DNA of 64,000 nucleotides from the NCBI GenBank assembly GCA_003344405.1, contig NOWV01000229.1:42125-106124 (forward strand), given 5' to 3'. Numbering within the stretch: position 1 is the stretch's first letter; every line of letters begins with the position of its first letter. The DNA is from Trichoplax sp. H2. Lineage: Eukaryota; Placozoa; Uniplacotomia; Trichoplacea. Below are positions 51,401 to 62,999 of this stretch, one piece after another. The notes beneath the pieces are model-generated. The model saw nothing but the letters and a program-made list of their open reading frames with translations, made no database searches and was not told the origin of the DNA. The translations under genes were made by a program, and so were the position numbers.

Positions 51401-54136
51401 CCCTCAATGTCTTTCCGAATGTATTCCTCAGGGTTAAATTCAAAGTTTTCTTCATCAATGTCTGTAAAATAAAAAAAAACAGTAGATTATAACAATCATT
51501 CATTATCTTCGAGATAACTATAGACATTAAATGACGCTATACCGCGAAACTGCATGTTTGGAATTACAACTTTCTCGCAAATACTTCTCAAAACTGATTC
51601 TTCGTGAAATAGTCCTTTATAGTTTTCTCTTTCGCATACACTTGTTAGGAATTGGATAGCATTACTGACAAGCTGTATATTAAAATAGCGATTCGGTAAT
51701 TAATTTATTAGTAATCCTATCTAAATACATGTCAATCACTGCAAATAACCATTACCAAATCATACTTCGCCAACATTCCAGTGTTGGTAAGTAGTGTCCA
51801 CACGGCAGTAACAAAAGCCGGTAAATAGCTCTATCGAAAGATTTCGTGTTTTAGCATGAAACAAGCAAGTCAATAAAAACATTCTAATCATTACCTGAAA
51901 CTCTTCATCATATTTTTGGGCATACAAAGTAACTGAATCACAAATTTGAGATCGAACGATTTCAATAGGTCCGGCAATGTCGTCGGACTATAATAGGCAA
52001 ATTTGACAGGAAAATATCTAATTAATGAATACTACTAGACTGGTGTTGAAAGAAATTAAAAATCTACCAACTTTTGTCTGTAATTTTGGAAAACTGGTCG
52101 TCAGCAAAAAAAGAAAACTATCCATCCATGTTTTCATATTGTCTTCGAAAAACTCCGGTATATCCTGTAGCGTTAATAAATCAGACTCGTTAGGAATGAG
52201 AAGTCGCAGGTTATAAGATCAAAATTAGAATCAATAATCGTTATCGTCATTCATGCCCTTACCTGATAATTTAAACTATAAAATATTTTGCACATAAGTG
52301 TTAATGATTCGAACACGGGCTGCAGAATAGTTGGGTCATCCACGTTACCTCTGACGGTCTCCATACTTGCCTAAATTGAAGGGAAGTTGAAATAAATAAG
52401 CATAGGCAGTGAAGACACAGTTTGCAATTGTTCATATCATAATATAACTCTTTGTCTACCTGAAATAATACTGTTAATGGCTCAGCGAAGGAATCCAATA
52501 CGTATTTTATCTCAGCAAAGAGCTCATTAGACTTAAATTCGTGTCGATATCTAGATTTTGGAAATTTTACAACCTATTACGATAACTGATTAAAATAATC
52601 ATATATAAGAACAAATGACATTTACCGCTTGAATAATGAGTGAGCTGTCCGTAAAATTCCATTGATAACATTCAGATTATTGCTTTTAATCTTTTCCAAT
52701 ATTTCCTATATATCGTAAAGTAGCTTTAAAACCATCCGATTCAAAAATTAGTTCGACAAAAAATTTTAGTACTAACCGGCATCAAACCAAGCCAGTTACC
52801 AGGAAAATCCTCTCTGCCGATGATACTAATGGTATCACTGAGCTAAATGCGTAATACAAATAAGAATTACTAATATAATTATTGGTATTGTCAATTTTCT
52901 TTATATAACACCTACTTTTAATTAATATTATAACTATTGATCGTTCCAAAAACTTAGCGAAAAGCATTTACCTGGCGTTGTATCATCTCGGGTGAACTTA
53001 GCATCAGATTTACGATTAGACTTTTAACTATGAATCACAAGTGTAGTTGTTAATTATTTTGCTTTGCTAGCCATGATACGTATATAAGAAGAAGCCTATT
53101 AGCTATAAGGCAGTTGTTATAATTTCTAACAAATCCGGTGTGAGTGCATTACATGATAAAAAAATTTTCGACATGGATATTGCTACTCGTGTAGCACTTC
53201 TCTAAAGCGCGCTACGATTAAGGTTGCAAATAGGTAATAACCAGTTGTTTAATAATTTATTAATGTAATAGGAATTAACTGAAGATAAAGTACTTTTGAG
53301 CAAAAAGGATGAGTATCTCAAATAGTAGTTTTGAAGTTCATTGGTTTGTTAATTAAGATAACTATCACAAGGTTCGTTTTTTTTACTTTTTATTAAATAC
53401 TGTACTGTTAATATGTAGTCACAGATTGAAATTTATTCGATCAGCAATTACAACTGATCAAGTGGTTTCATTAGCCTATATACCTGTCTGTCTATCGTTG
53501 TCATTAATCTTTGACGGTTCATCTTCGATCTAACGTAAAAGGGAAGCATAAATTGTAGCTTATTTAGTCCATAAAGCTAATCTTACCATTCATTGCTAAG
53601 AAATTATACAAAACTGATCATATCACTAGTCGTAGCGACACTTAATTACCAATAAGATATTGAACGACTACAGTCTTGGGTGTACTGTATAAGATAGTTT
53701 ACAGACTTACAATTCGCCAATTTTTCTTAATAAAGTTCTTGAATGCAATGGTAGCAGCAATTCGAACTTCCATTTCTAACTGATTGTTATCCACCAAGCG
53801 TAGCAGTAACAGCGAATATCCAGCATTGGATTCTAACTGTTCTAACGACTGCTCAGCTAAGTAGTTGACGAAAAAAATACATTAAAATATAAGATGAAAG
53901 AGTAATTTGAAAATTGCAAGTATGCCTTTTGAATTATGTTTCAAACAATGTAACGTCATGATGGCTGACTATCAACAGCACTGGCCAAGGTAGTCCAATT
54001 GGTACTCTCTCTCTCTATCTCTATTTATATAATAAGTAAGTGATTGTTCACCTGGTCTTCTCACAGACGCAGAGGGATCCAATGTCTGGCGAAGGCATTG
54101 CGCTAATCGACGTAATGTCTCATCGTTGACTTCCAT
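48432..54136 (-). CDS. CSE1L: Exportin-2 (CAS/CSE1L), importin-alpha re-export factor
   Basis: Twenty-seven exons: 54052-54136, 53711-53856, 53484-53529, 52972-53027, 52777-52842, 52626-52705, 52460-52550, 52263-52370, 52072-52164, 51895-51987, 51756-51830, 51543-51672, 51396-51461, 51179-51288, 50972-51064, 50811-50892, 50668-50729, 50422-50587, 50260-50355, 50045-50142, 49907-49965, 49742-49833, 49185-49653, 49073-49121, 48875-48975, 48699-48796, 48432-48595. Total 2874 bases, 957 aa, close to the 971 aa of the human protein. Landmarks: [14 protein letters not shown] near the N-terminus (importin-beta N-terminal domain), [64 protein letters not shown] and [12 protein letters not shown]. The HEAT-repeat exportin binds RanGTP and returns importin-alpha to the cytoplasm. 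All joins agree in phase and with the family sequence. It is transcribed away from RPS19 across a 2-kb satellite-bearing interval. Confidence 0.95.
50224..50245. repeat. AT microsatellite in a CSE1L intron
   Basis: A perfect (AT)n run of about 20 bases in the intron just downstream of exon 50260-50355. Confidence 0.85.
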
Positions 54137-54892
54137 AGCTGATCGCTATTCCAATTTCTATTTTATACTACAAGATTGAGGAATGACATCGTCATAAGTC
54201 TTCATAATATTAAACCGTTAGAATGGAAGTAAAATATCCAATATGTGAAGACGTAATATGTAGAAATATTGATTCCATGTCACTCAAACACGATTACTAT
54301 CTTTGTTTGGCTATTGCTAGATCAATTGCCAATCACTTCTAATAGTGATGAGTGAAATGGGAATAATAAACGATCTGCTGTAGTACTATACAACTGTATG
54401 ACGATACAGTCAACGACGTCGTCTTTAGCAACCGTCATGAAATTATTTACATCTTCAATCTCTGACATAGTTATTACTGTTTTACAACTCTCAGTTCAAT
54501 ACCTAGTAGATAGCATAGCTTAAACAACATCCTCGACATGGATGCAGTTCAACATTAATTTCAATCAATAAAATTGCCTTTACTGTACTGCAAATACTAC
54601 TGACTCTCCATTTTAAAATTGGCGGGTTGAATGACGACATGACCCAGTAGTGTGCATCAATGAACAAACAGAAATTAAAGGAAAAATGACGCAGGCATGA
54701 CAATAATAATCTTGGTTATAGGTCAAACAGAAATAATGACAGAAATTATTGCAATTGAATTCTCTTTTAATTATTCTCCGAGTATTTATTTACCAATTAT
54801 ACTTGCCAAACTAATGCAACGTTGCCAAACAGGAAGGCTAGGCAAATTGGTGCAAAAAATTTGAAATTACCACGGGTACTGTTGCTTTTGTG

Positions 54893-54905
54893 CGGGGGGG
54901 GGGGG
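54893..54905. repeat. Poly-G run
   Basis: A run of about 13 G in an otherwise AT-rich region, at the edge of the GTACTGTAC satellite. It is unusual for this composition and prone to sequencing and polymerase slippage. Confidence 0.9.
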
Positions 54906-54939
54906 TTGGAGTGAATTGGTTCAAGCTATCGTACTCATA

Positions 54940-56072
54940 CGTACAGTACAGTATGACGATGAAGCGGTTGTCCGTCTGTACAGTGCACTTTATCATTCAA
55001 TTTGAAAGTTACCAGTCACTTAGGTACAGTACAGTACTGTAGTGTACCTCTAATTTGTACTGTAGTTGGCATATGTACTGTACTGTACACTGTCCAGTAC
55101 GTACAGTGAGTAAAACAACAGAAGTGTACTGTACAGTACAGTACCGGACACTATACTGTACACTGTACACTGTACTCTGCACGCAAAGGACAAGACCAGA
55201 CCTTGACGACCTCGAAAACTATACTGTGTACTGTACAGTGTACAGTACTGTACTGTACAGTAGACTGTTGGCATACTGTACAATAATACTGTATACTGTA
55301 CAGTGTGTACCATAACATTTTGTCACTTTCGGGCAATATTATTCTTTAAAAATATAGTAAAGCTATAATAGAATGATATATTAGGTTGATGAAGAGATTC
55401 TGAAAAATCTGAATCTGGTAAAGTTAGAAAGTTAAACTTGCTCTTAAGTCCAGTACTGTTAGACCTGACTGTACTGTACTGTACAGTGTACAGTGTACAG
55501 TACTACAGTGTACAGTACAGTACAGTATCACAGAGTGAATTTTACGTACAGTACACTGTACTGTACAGTACAATGAGTAAAACAACAGAAGTGTCAATAC
55601 AGTACTGGACACTATACTGTATTGTACAGTACTATACAGTACAGTACAGTACTGGACACTACTGTATACTGTACACTGTACTGTACAGTGTACACTGTGC
55701 GTAAAGGACCAGACCAGACCTTGACAACCTCGAAAACTGCACAGTACAGTACTGTACACTACAGTAGACTGTTTGCATACTGTACAGTACTGTACAGTAC
55801 AGTACGGTAAAATAAAGAGAAATGTACAGTACAGTACAGCACGCTACTGGGCTCTGTACTGTACACTGTGCGTAAATAAAGGACCCAGAACAGACCTTGA
55901 CGACCTCGAAAACTGTACAGTACAGTACGGTACAGTACATTACTACCGTACCATTGGCCAGTGTACTTATTGTACAGTACAGTACGGTAGTACTGTACTG
56001 TATCACAGAATGCATTTGACCTACAGTACAGTACTGTACAGCGTACAGTACTGTACTGCACTTTGCACGGCA
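54940..56072. repeat. Palindromic TACTGTACAGTA satellite with embedded unique blocks
   Basis: Dense arrays of TACTGTAC/GTACAGTA, a self-complementary motif, are broken by two repeated non-palindromic blocks. AGTAAAACAACAGAAGTG occurs near 55108 and 55579. A GACC(A)GACCTTGACGACCTCGAAAACT block, preceded by CGCAAAGGA or CGTAAAGGA, occurs near 55180, 55690 and 55870. The alternation suggests higher-order units of about 180-530 bases. Both strands read open in several frames only because the motif lacks in-phase stops; these are not genes. It lies in the divergent CSE1L/RPS19 interval. Isolated copies of the motif also occur near 58910 and 62500-62550. Confidence 0.85.
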
Positions 56073-56103
56073 TCGTAATGTACTGAATCGACGCCCTGAT
56101 AAA

Positions 56104-56165
56104 GACGATAGGCCGCCCCTCTACCTTCCTTTTCTGTGACGGACGAGTGGCAAGGTAAGATGGCG
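56104..56165 (+). promoter_or_regulatory. RPS19: RPS19 TOP-type promoter/first exon and YY1-like site
   Basis: A locally GC-richer block contains a pyrimidine tract CCTTCCTTTTCTG at about 56124-56136, typical of a 5' TOP transcription start. A donor GGCAAG|GTAAG follows at 56154/56155, and AAGATGGCG at 56157-56165 matches the YY1-like element often found just downstream of ribosomal-protein gene starts. I infer a non-coding first exon ending at 56154, spliced to 56877. The exact start base is not determined. Confidence 0.65.
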
Positions 56166-56876
56166 AACCACGTGTAGATTCGGAAAGATTCATCATTTTA
56201 GGCTTTTACTCTTCTATCGTTTAAAATTTGCCAATAGATTGATGTGCAATTTACACATGTCTTCAAGTTAACTATGTCCGTAAGATTTTATGGTAGATAC
56301 GCTCCGATTGAGATTGTTTATCTGGGTTTTACTCGTGTAAAACTGACGATATATTAGCTTCTGATATTATACGTTAGACTACAAGAAAATCGTACTTGTG
56401 CGCTTTCAACTTGATCCATGATGCTGATACTTTTAGAGTAGTAAATCGACTCGATTTCATCCGTAGGGCTTCGCTTCTATAGTAGTTCTACTTCTTTTAT
56501 TGGTTGTCGTTACTTCTTGTAAGCAGAAATTAGTAGTACAGTATTGCGAATGCCGTGAACTTCTCAATGCACAGCTGCGAAGTAATAGCCAATTCAGTCA
56601 GGCGTCTACGATAGTGCTAGCGATGCTGTGGACCGCGTTCAGGCGACTGCACTCTTGACATGCTGATAGTCTTTCTGGTGTTTTTGCTATGGCAATAATA
56701 AGCGTATAAAATTCTATTCTTTTTTGCTAATGTTAAAATGGAGACCGAATTTTTAAGAGCGATTACAACACAGTGTGCTACACAGTATACCAGTGCATAC
56801 TGTTTCAATACTTACTTAGCAACCTTGTTACTCTGGAATGATTTTCATGATGGCTTTATTTTGCTCTCTTTAATAG

Positions 56877-58139
56877 ATGACTTCTGGTGGTGTAACTGTT
56901 AAGGACGTCAGTCCTCACGACTTTGTCAAAGCCTTTGCGGCCTACTTGAAAAAGTATGATAATTGAATGTTATAATTGAATGGTAGTTACATACCATAGT
57001 TGTGGCCTAAAATGGTGTGAATTGAGCAGTTAGTATTCTGCACCAGTTAGTCATCATATTTATATGCGTGTACCGTTTTTATTGTGAGGTTAAACGCTGT
57101 TCAGTAGGCTGTCTCTAGCTCTGTTCGTAGTTTCGCTTGTTAACTCTAGCATAGAGATAAACAGCTTCCAACCCATGCCTTAAACTTATAGTTATACGTA
57201 AGCATTAATAATACATACTGTAGGTTCGCATTACTAGTGTGTCGATCAATAATCCTTTTTGACTTTACTGTCAACATTAATTTGTAATACATCATATTAT
57301 CAATTTAAATTTTAATAGATCAGGCAAATTAAATGTACCAGATCATGTTGACCTAGCCAAAACTAACATTTCCAAAGAATTAGCTCCATATGATCCAGAT
57401 TGGTATTACATCAGGGCTGCCGCTGTAGCTAGAAGAATCTATCTTCAAGGCGGCCAAGGTGTTGGTAGAATTAGAAGAAAGTACGGAGGTCAGTGTGCGC
57501 TACTTCATCTTAATTAAGAAGTGTTATTTGACCAAAGCAATGCATTATGAGATTCTACACGACCCTTTCGAGCCTATTTTTCGTTCGGTTTACACAGCAG
57601 TATACTGTATTAGCATCCGAAATTAATGAACAATTGTGACATAATGCACTTTGGTGTAATTCGTACAGATTATGACTATAGCACATAATAGTAACGTAGT
57701 ACTTTTACAACTTACAGCTAAGAAACGACGTGGTTCAAGACCCTGTCATTATTCTCCTGGTATTAGTGGAGTTGCTCGTGCTGTTCTACAATCCCTAGAA
57801 GGCATGAAGATTATCCAGAAAGTCGCAGATGCTAGGTAAGATACTCGTACTGTTAACGTAGGCATTTTAGCGCTTTCTGTCATAATACTGTAATATACAG
57901 CATAGCGCAAATAAACCACAAATTGACATTATTTCATTCCTTCCTATTAGTGGTAGATACATTACTTCAGGTGGACAAAGAGATTTAGACCGTATTGCTG
58001 CTCAGGTTCGCCTTCTATTGCTTTATTCAAAATTAAGAATACTATTATCTTACAATTTTAAGAAATTAAATTTAGGTATCAAATTGAATTTTGATATTTA
58101 AAACTTTTATTTTAGGTAGCACAAAAGAAAAGCTCGTGA
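56877..58139 (+). CDS. RPS19: 40S ribosomal protein S19 (eS19)
   Basis: Coding exons 56877-56953, 57319-57488, 57718-57835, 57951-58005 and 58116-58139, totalling 444 bases, 147 aa (human 145). The ATG directly follows an acceptor (CTCTCTTTAATAG), so the 5' UTR lies in an upstream exon (see the TOP site at 56.12 kb). Conserved segments: [45 protein letters not shown], a basic [23 protein letters not shown] and [14 protein letters not shown]. The protein is a small-subunit component required for 18S rRNA 3'-end maturation. The gene is divergent from CSE1L. An AATAAA at 58189-58194 fits a poly(A) signal 50 bases after the stop. Confidence 0.96.
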
Positions 58140-58188
58140 ACAGTAACGTCTTAACATAATGTGTAATATCAATTTGTAAAGCATCGGA

Positions 58189-58194
58189 AATAAA
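58189..58194 (+). terminator. Probable RPS19 poly(A) signal
   Basis: AATAAA lies 50 bases past the RPS19 stop and is followed by T-rich and GT-rich sequence. Confidence 0.7.
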
Positions 58195-58199
58195 CGGGT

Positions 58200-59848
58200 G
58201 TAAATTTGAAAGATTGCTTATCTGTACGTACTATTATTATTGTGCACGGATACTGTTTAGGCCTTGTTGATTGGTTCGATCTACAAGATACAGTGCCATC
58301 CTAATTTTTTATGTAAGACCAGAGGTGTATGGATATGACGCCGATTTGATATGTGGTAAATAGGTTACTTGAAATTTAGTTTTTGGCCGGTTTATGCCGC
58401 AAAGTATAGGTTGCAAAAGAACTTCATAAACTTCTGAATGATGATGTCTGAACTCCCACGATATCACGGGTATACAGTAATATGCGAACTAATTTTAATG
58501 ATTATCTACAAACCGCATCCCATGAAATTTTGATATAATTATTACAATCATTTAAATGAAAGTGCAAGTTCAATGCTGTATGCACATAAATGGATGGTCG
58601 ATGCTGTTACGATGCATGTCGTAAATGTCCTGCACTTTATACTCTCTTATGCACTGCCTTTAAAGTTACTTTGACAGTGCTATCGTGCAACTCACTTCTC
58701 AGTACAAATCCTGCCACATCGAAGTACAGTATTATAAAAAGTACTCGAGTAGGTACTTTTGTCTCTTACCATAGAGTATCAAGTGGGAAAGAAAATCTTT
58801 TCCAGTTCATGATTATACCTATGAGTCTACGACTTAGATCATTATGCAGCTACTAAACTAAGAAGGCGAATGGAGTTAGCATGATCAATAATATTCGTAC
58901 AGTATTACCGTATACTGTACAGTATCCTGGCTTGGGAATCTGCTATTTTTTGATATATGAATATAAAGTTTGCTATCATGCATTTCCTATTGATTCATCA
59001 TTATTATTGAAAGGTTAATTTTACGAAATTTCCATAACACACAATATCTTTACAGGTATACCTCAGGGATAGTTTCATCGCTTAACGCTCTAGGTTCATA
59101 AAAGCTAGCTAACTAAATAAAATTGTGTCATTTTTATTCCTGGAAGTTAACACAGCTTTGTAGTTATTATTAAGGATCCGATATCAATTTACAAGTTCAC
59201 AAATGCCCTTATTATTTTGTACAATGCAATGTACGTACATAATCGATCCCACGATAACAACATCATGTCAGCAACGTATTCTCTTATTATGCAATCCAGA
59301 TAAATTCAACAACAATAGAAATAATTAATTTTAATCACCTAAATAAAAATCTTCCAATTGAATTAGGTTTAGTAAAGTAAATTCAATCCTTTTGAAATGA
59401 CATTTCGCCGATTGTTGATACTATGTACATTTTCAGAACATCCATATGATATTATAGATTAGAATACCGGTAGTAGTTTTTTTTATAGCATTCAACACGT
59501 TAGTTACATTAAGTTAATATTGTCATTGCATCTAAGTTGAAAATTAGTTACATCTATTACCCTATAATGAAATCTGTTCGTATTCTCAGGAAGCACGTTA
59601 CAGTCGTTACTTCGTGAATGAGGAAGCCAGCCATGTTTATATTATATAATTAAACAGTTCCTCGAATTCCAGCTGCAAAACATGTTTATGTAAGCAATTT
59701 CATTATCCTTAAGATGAATCTTTCTTTTAATGTATGGCTTCGTTCGTCTTGTGTAGTAAAATAATACAGTCATAATTTAGTACTTCAGACACATTGGGAA
59801 TTCGTAATAGATTATATAATACACAGTAACAATCTCATCTAACGTCAT
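58200..59848. other. Convergent spacer between RPS19 and INSIG
   Basis: Both genes end here. A plus frame at 58590-58856 has no recognisable domain or splice context. An isolated CCGTATACTGTACAGTATCC at about 58908-58927 is a stray copy of the palindromic satellite motif. Confidence 0.5.
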
Positions 59849-62455
59849 TTACTGAAACTGATAGACACTTAAGTGGAACGTTACCTGCGCTAGTTGTCGT
59901 CCTAAGCTACCAATAGCAATTGTAGCAGAAAAAAATACTCCAGGTAGCCAAGACCGTATACTAAGAAAATCAGGCTTGGAAAAGCTATGCAATACAAAGA
60001 AGAGGATATAATTAAGATGACTTACAAAGTAAGCGGTATTAAACAACAATTAAACAACATCTCCTAGTAGTGATACAGTAAAGGCATTGGACAAGATGAC
60101 CAATAAAGAAAAATATGGTGTATAGGGTCAGTGAAGAAGCTCAACAACATTATATTCGAAAACCAAGCAATTATTTATTGTATTCTTCTTTTAAGCAAAG
60201 AAATACTATGACAAAAGAATACCCTTCTATTACACTCGGTGTTATAGACACCGACTTATTCAAGTCATGAATAGAACTCACCTAAATATTCCATAGTGGA
60301 CAATAATTTGAGTTACTGCAGTAGCTGTAAAAGAAACTGCCACCCCAAGAACAAACCCACTTACAGATCTATCGAATAACCACCACTGACCAATAGCCAT
60401 CAAAGAAAGTGATACTGAAAATTTAGCAACTTCTATTTGAATTTCCTGCGAAAACAAGATCCCAAAATGATATAATGCATCAGCGTATAAACCAGTTTAT
60501 GTAACCGCATCAATTTTGAATATATTTAAAATTATGCATCAATCGTTTTAAATTAAATTAACTGTCTGAAATAATAAATTTAGCATAGTACACCAGCACA
60601 GAATCTAGTTTAACCGCGATAAGGTGGCAGCTGAAGTAAATTTCTTACATCATAAAATGTATTATTATTTACTGTTCTATGGTACCAACAAAAACCACTG
60701 TTAGTTAAATACACGTATAGTAATATTAAAGTGTTTAATATATTATCTCGAATAAAATCAGTTGACCCACGTCTGTATTTCAAGATTTGATCAACATTGG
60801 GTGGATATTGCACCCATCTTTTGAATAGATTACTTAATAGTTATTACTTTAATGAGAAGAGTTATGTACTGTACATTGTGCGCGTACAACATTTGAAATG
60901 CTAATTTGTGTATTTATGCAGTGATTTCTTGTACGCTATTATCCAAAAGTCGGTATAGATTAGTGTTGAGGACGTACATATGACAGTAATTAAACTGTGT
61001 TTTACTACTATAAGACACTTGAATCACAATTTATACTTTGTAAGTAATAATTCTTATGTCAATTAAAAATTGCATTAGTCATTGTCGATGACTCCTAGAA
61101 TTGCCATTGATTACAACTCTTCGCTCTCGCTAATTAGATAGAATAAATCATATCTGGATCAACATAGTGCCGAATATACGCATCTCTAGCTATATGCAGT
61201 AAGTACCACGTTTGGCACTTTACTATAATTTAATGTACAATATTTTAAGCACCAATAATGTACATTGTACATCAACTACTACTGTAATAACTGTAGCAAC
61301 TGAAGACTTACTACTTGGTAATAAGATGGTCACTCATGCTGGCGAGTAGCTACAAGAATACATCAATAACTTTGTAATAAGTTCATAACGTAAGATGTAG
61401 AAAGTGAACAATAAATTAAGGGATCATTGATGAATACAATACTGTACTGTCCACATCATCGACTTGAATGGCGTTATACTGTTGATAATTTGCAAGAAAT
61501 TGATCAAGAAATGATTTGCTGTTGGTGTGAAACTTACAGAGTTATAAGCCAGGGTACTAGCGTATGTTATCCCGACAAAGATTCCTAAAATACAAGAAAA
61601 CGATCAATTAAACCCGCTGATTAGCCACAGGTCAACGTGGAAAGCTGCCTTTTGCATGGATAAGTACCTAATTCTAGCCAGTTATATTATACTAAATGTG
61701 CAATTGCCTGACCATCATTATTGTACTTTAGTCCATGAACGAACGTATGATTAACATTAGGGTATTATGGCTGGTGACTGTATAGTAAAAAACGCAGGAC
61801 AGACATTCCATCATGACAGTCATGCAAGTAGTCTGATTATAATTATAATTATCAACTGAATCTCGGATATATATGATCATTTCAGATTCTATACTATCCA
61901 TTTCTACTGTTAAAGTTTCATTTGATGAAGGTTTTGGTCCAAGGCCTATTATGTTTGATGTAATCCTAGATGTCAATCAATTATAGCTACAAATCCGAGA
62001 GCTTGAAATATGTACTGCAATAAAGCACCCATTTCCTGATCGAATTTGAGTTTGCGATAATCCTTACAACGAAGATCGTACAGTATTTTATAATTCATTA
62101 AAACATCATTATTATGACTATAAGTCGCTTGATAAGTTATTGAGTTTAACTTACCTACACATCGCAGTACACCGACCCATTCGACTTGATCATGATGATA
62201 ATCATATTTTCTCTGAAACCATTCGTCCATCTTTGGCAGCGATAGCCCAATTGTTGCTGCACCAGCTCCACACGAGATTGGCACCCACCAAGGTATAGAA
62301 GAAAGATCAGACAAGACACCGGGCGGAAATAACGCCACATTACGTTCAATTTGAAGTATTAACAGTGCAAGGGAAAGCAACACACCAACTACAAATACTA
62401 TTAACGTCCGGAGTAAGAAATGCATCGGGGGAACTAAAGTTCTACAAACGATCAT
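59849..62455 (-). CDS. INSIG: INSIG family ER sterol-regulatory membrane protein
   Basis: Exons 62155-62455, 61538-61584, 60282-60445 and 59849-59984, totalling 648 bases, 215 aa (human INSIG2 225). ATG at 62455 is the first in-frame ATG before TM1; upstream frame has only a TTG. Matches to the family: LLILQIERNVALFPPGVL, WWVPISCG, VLRCVGIFVGITYAS, QWWLFDRSVSGFVLG, and RSWLPGVFFS...GSLGRQLA near the C-terminus. Six hydrophobic segments are expected. In vertebrates Insig holds SCAP-SREBP and HMG-CoA reductase in the ER under sterol control. The Asp of the FDRS motif, which I recall as needed for Scap binding, is kept. Introns are GT-AG with consistent phases. The 1.1-kb second intron contains an unrelated 67-codon frame. 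Confidence 0.93.
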
Positions 62456-62990
62456 GGCAGTAAATATATTATGATAATAAAAAATCAAGCTATGTAAGTA
62501 CAGTATTAGTACATAAAGCTACTAACTAGATGTACTCCAATACTGTACTTTATGATAACGCTATTACAACTAGCATACCGTGCCCCAATGCAAAATGATA
62601 ATAATGTTAGCTATTACTACTTGTATTCTACGTCTAGAGTGTTAATTTGTAGCCACAGGAAGAGAAGACCACCTTACCAATTGCGGTCTCAATTCTGTCA
62701 ACACCTAATTAAATATTGGAATTTTCAACTACAATTTTACCCTAGAAAAGGCATCAACTACAGACAGTATGGATGATGGAGCGATGCATGCTACAGTATT
62801 ATTGATGTAGGGCTTCCGTCCAGTAACCTGGCATTATGGTATGAACTTTTGGAAAGATTTTTTTCAAAAACATCTTGCGTCTGTCATGTCTGTTTTCTGT
62901 AATGCCACCATATAAAACCTGGCGGTATCATACTGGCTTTACGGTACAGTAGACTATATTATTTAATTAAAAATTAAATTAAAATTTGAA
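62456..62990. other. INSIG upstream region
   Basis: Contains stray TACTGTAC motifs near 62500-62550. A plus frame at 62552-62776 has no recognisable domain and probably overlaps the INSIG 5' UTR/promoter. No core promoter can be called. Confidence 0.4.
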
Positions 62991-62999
62991 GTTTAAAAA

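Noticed and set aside
55050-56196. Many overlapping frames on both strands
   Set aside because: Translations of the TACTGTACAGTA repeat (YCTVQY-type peptides), not genes.
60610-60813. 67-codon minus frame in the second INSIG intron
   Set aside because: The INSIG exons on either side join in phase and match the family without it.
61728-61976. 82-codon minus frame in the first INSIG intron
   Set aside because: Same reason: the join 62155 to 61584 gives the conserved VLRCVGIFVGI without it.
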